Assembly: GCA_030603375.1 (NCBI GenBank)
Contig: JAUVXY010000072.1
Coordinates: forward strand, 1 to 7,053
Direction: 5' to 3'
DNA from: Actinomycetes bacterium
GTDB lineage: Bacteria > Actinomycetota > Humimicrobiia > Humimicrobiales > Humimicrobiaceae
DNA: 7,053 nt
Each line of letters opens with the position of its first letter. Within the stretch, counting starts at the first letter, position 1. The notes under the pieces are model-generated. The model had not been told where the DNA came from, searched no databases, and saw only the letters and a list, made by a program, of their open reading frames with translations. Of the stretch, positions 6,094 through 7,053 are shown one piece after another. The translations under genes were made by a program, and so were the position numbers.

Positions 6094-6127
6094 CGTCCCC
6101 AATGGAAATTCGAATAATGTAGGTTAA
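6017..6127 (+). CDS. RiPP precursor-like peptide with a lasso-type leader (copy 2)
   Basis: A 36-residue peptide starting at ATG 6017 behind AAGGAG (6004-6009), 29 bases after copy 1's first stop, so the two are almost surely co-transcribed. The leader matches copy 1 at 22 of the first 26 residues (YQKPELIEHENLNEVTKG at residues 9-26; changes at positions 4, 8, 15 and 21). The predicted core after cleavage following Lys25 is GVPNGNSNNVG, which cannot be aligned with copy 1's core. It has no Asp or Glu at all, so no lasso macrolactam can form; Asn, Gly and Pro dominate in both. It ends 2 bases before the stop codon of the convergent radical SAM gene, leaving no room for a terminator between them. 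Alternatives to a RiPP are a secreted signal released by a B2-like protease or a decaying precursor. Confidence 0.7.
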   Translation: MEKNERKEYQKPELIEHENLNEVTKGVPNGNSNNVG

Positions 6128-6129
6128 TG

Positions 6130-7053
6130 TTACTTGTTTAGTAAATATTTTGACCAGGCTATTTTAAAAAGGGCGGGTAATGAATTTGTTTTAAGCAGTG
6201 CCATTTTGTGATATCTATTATTGAATGGCTTGTATGTTTCTTTATACCATTTAATTTTTTCTTCTCTATCTATATTGCTGAAGATTTCTTTCTTAAAATA
6301 TTTTTCTATATTATTACGGTTCCAGGCATTATTTTCAAAAAATTTACTGCCTGACTCTTCAAAAAGTGCAGTGCCCGGATAAATCTTTAGCGGGTGCAAT
6401 GAAAATGTATGCGGCTTGAATTTTTTTATCCAGGCCAGTGTATTGTTAAGATCGGATATTTTTTCACCCTCAAACCCGGTCATAAAATAAGAATGGGCCC
6501 TTATTTTATGTTTCCTGCAAAGCGCCAGAGCATTCTCATTCGAAGCTACAGTGGCATTTTTATTCATGCTTTTCAAATCACGGTCTTTTATAGATTCCAT
6601 ACCAAATTCTATTTTCACACATCCTGCTTTAGATAATAGTCTCAATATATCATTATTTATCCCTGGTGTTCCTGCCTGAATAGCCCATTTGATCTTTTTA
6701 TGCAGGTTTCGATTAATTATTTTTTTACATATATCTTCTGCATGAGAATGCGAAGATAAGAAATTATTGTCATGAAAATATATTCCTTCAACCTTGTAAT
6801 CAATAATGAGTTTCTCAATACTGGCAGCAACATAATCTGCTGAATGAAAACGGACACCCTTTCCAAAACTTAATGACTCTGCGCAGAACTTGCAGTTGTT
6901 TGGGCATCCGCGCGAAGATAGGACACAGGCTGTTCTTAGATGAAAACCGCGCAGGGTGCCTCTATTTGCTTTTGTATAATACTGCATATCGAATATTTTA
7001 TATTCCGGAAAAGGAAGTTTATCCAAATCCTTGATCTGAGAATTTAGAAAAGT
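6130..7053 (-). CDS. Radical SAM protein of the B12-binding type (COG1032-like), N-terminus outside
   Basis: The frame is open to the right edge; the TTG at 7026 is internal, because 9 codons upstream (FLNSQIKD before LDKLPFPEY) continue the family's usual linker. The visible 307 residues begin at the DLDxLPFPxY linker that normally follows a cobalamin-binding domain, then carry the radical SAM cluster motif CPNNCKFC (CxxxCxxC, 6883-6906). Further family features are IYFHDNNFL and IKWAIQAGTPGINNDILRLLSKAG, split here by position along the TIM barrel, then KIEFGMES and YFMTGFEGE. The C-terminal tail (about 70 residues, basic) has no added cluster-binding Cys motif. B12 or not, such enzymes methylate, epimerise or rearrange unactivated carbons. 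The substrate is unknown; a link to the adjacent peptides is possible, but the gene is convergent rather than in their operon. The B12 domain itself is not visible. Confidence 0.85.
   Translation of the reverse strand, partial: TFLNSQIKDLDKLPFPEYKIFDMQYYTKANRGTLRGFHLRTACVLSSRGCPNNCKFCAESLSFGKGVRFHSADYVAASIEKLIIDYKVEGIYFHDNNFLSSHSHAEDICKKIINRNLHKKIKWAIQAGTPGINNDILRLLSKAGCVKIEFGMESIKDRDLKSMNKNATVASNENALALCRKHKIRAHSYFMTGFEGEKISDLNNTLAWIKKFKPHTFSLHPLKIYPGTALFEESGSKFFENNAWNRNNIEKYFKKEIFSNIDREEKIKWYKETYKPFNNRYHKMALLKTNSLPALFKIAWSKYLLNK

Noticed and set aside
5880..6127. Calling the two peptides lasso peptide precursors
   Set aside because: The leader motif fits, but copy 2 has no Asp or Glu in the core and copy 1 would leave only a two-residue tail after an 8-residue ring; threaded lassos need a longer tail. 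No cyclase or protease gene is in the window.
1..7053. CRISPR array, tRNA, rRNA or riboswitch
   Set aside because: I scanned for regularly spaced repeats, cloverleaf-like segments and conserved riboswitch cores; the only tandem repeat is the peptide leader duplication, which is coding.

Overview
The window looks like accessory DNA from a low-GC anaerobic Bacillota bacterium, perhaps Clostridia or Halanaerobiia. The basis is a strongly AT-rich sequence, strong AGGAGG-type ribosome binding sites, an IS110-type transposase remnant, PIN toxin pieces and DUF4143-type AAA ATPases. No rRNA, tRNA or housekeeping gene pins the taxon, so this is an inference.

Bases 1 to about 2150 hold defence/addiction-type genes, mostly broken. 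First comes the 3' end of a small, probable antitoxin gene that overlaps a PIN-domain toxin gene with an in-frame internal deletion. A weakly supported, possibly decayed pair of small minus-strand ORFs follows. Next is one intact AAA_14/DUF4143 ATPase on the minus strand, and upstream of it only the C-terminal half of a second, VapC-like PIN toxin. From 2231 to 2868 lies an IS110-family transposase that has lost its N-terminal catalytic domain and carries frame breaks.

From 2925 to 3647 is an intact, unrecognised secreted protein rich in Tyr and Asp. Immediately after it (3694-4131) is a central fragment of a second DUF4143-type ATPase. These degraded genes surround a few intact ones, the pattern of an integration and decay hot spot.

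The last 2.9 kb are different in character and appear intact. They contain a Wzx-type polysaccharide flippase (4206-5699), an AT-rich regulatory gap with two perfect palindromes, two tandem genes for 35- and 36-residue peptides (5880-5987 and 6017-6127), and, tail to tail with a 2-base gap, the C-terminal part of a B12-binding-type radical SAM protein that runs off the right edge.

The two small peptides are the most interesting content. Their first 26 residues are almost the same and carry a YxxPxL...T-x-G motif like that of lasso-peptide leaders, read by PqqD-like recognition elements and cut by a B2-type protease. Their C-terminal 9-10 residues are unrelated to each other. This is a leader-conserved, core-variable RiPP precursor pattern, but the cores are too short for a lasso fold, and the second has no acidic residue with which to close a ring. 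I infer a non-lasso RiPP or short signalling peptide system that uses lasso-type leader handling. No recognition, protease or cyclase gene is visible here, so the processing enzymes would have to lie outside the window.
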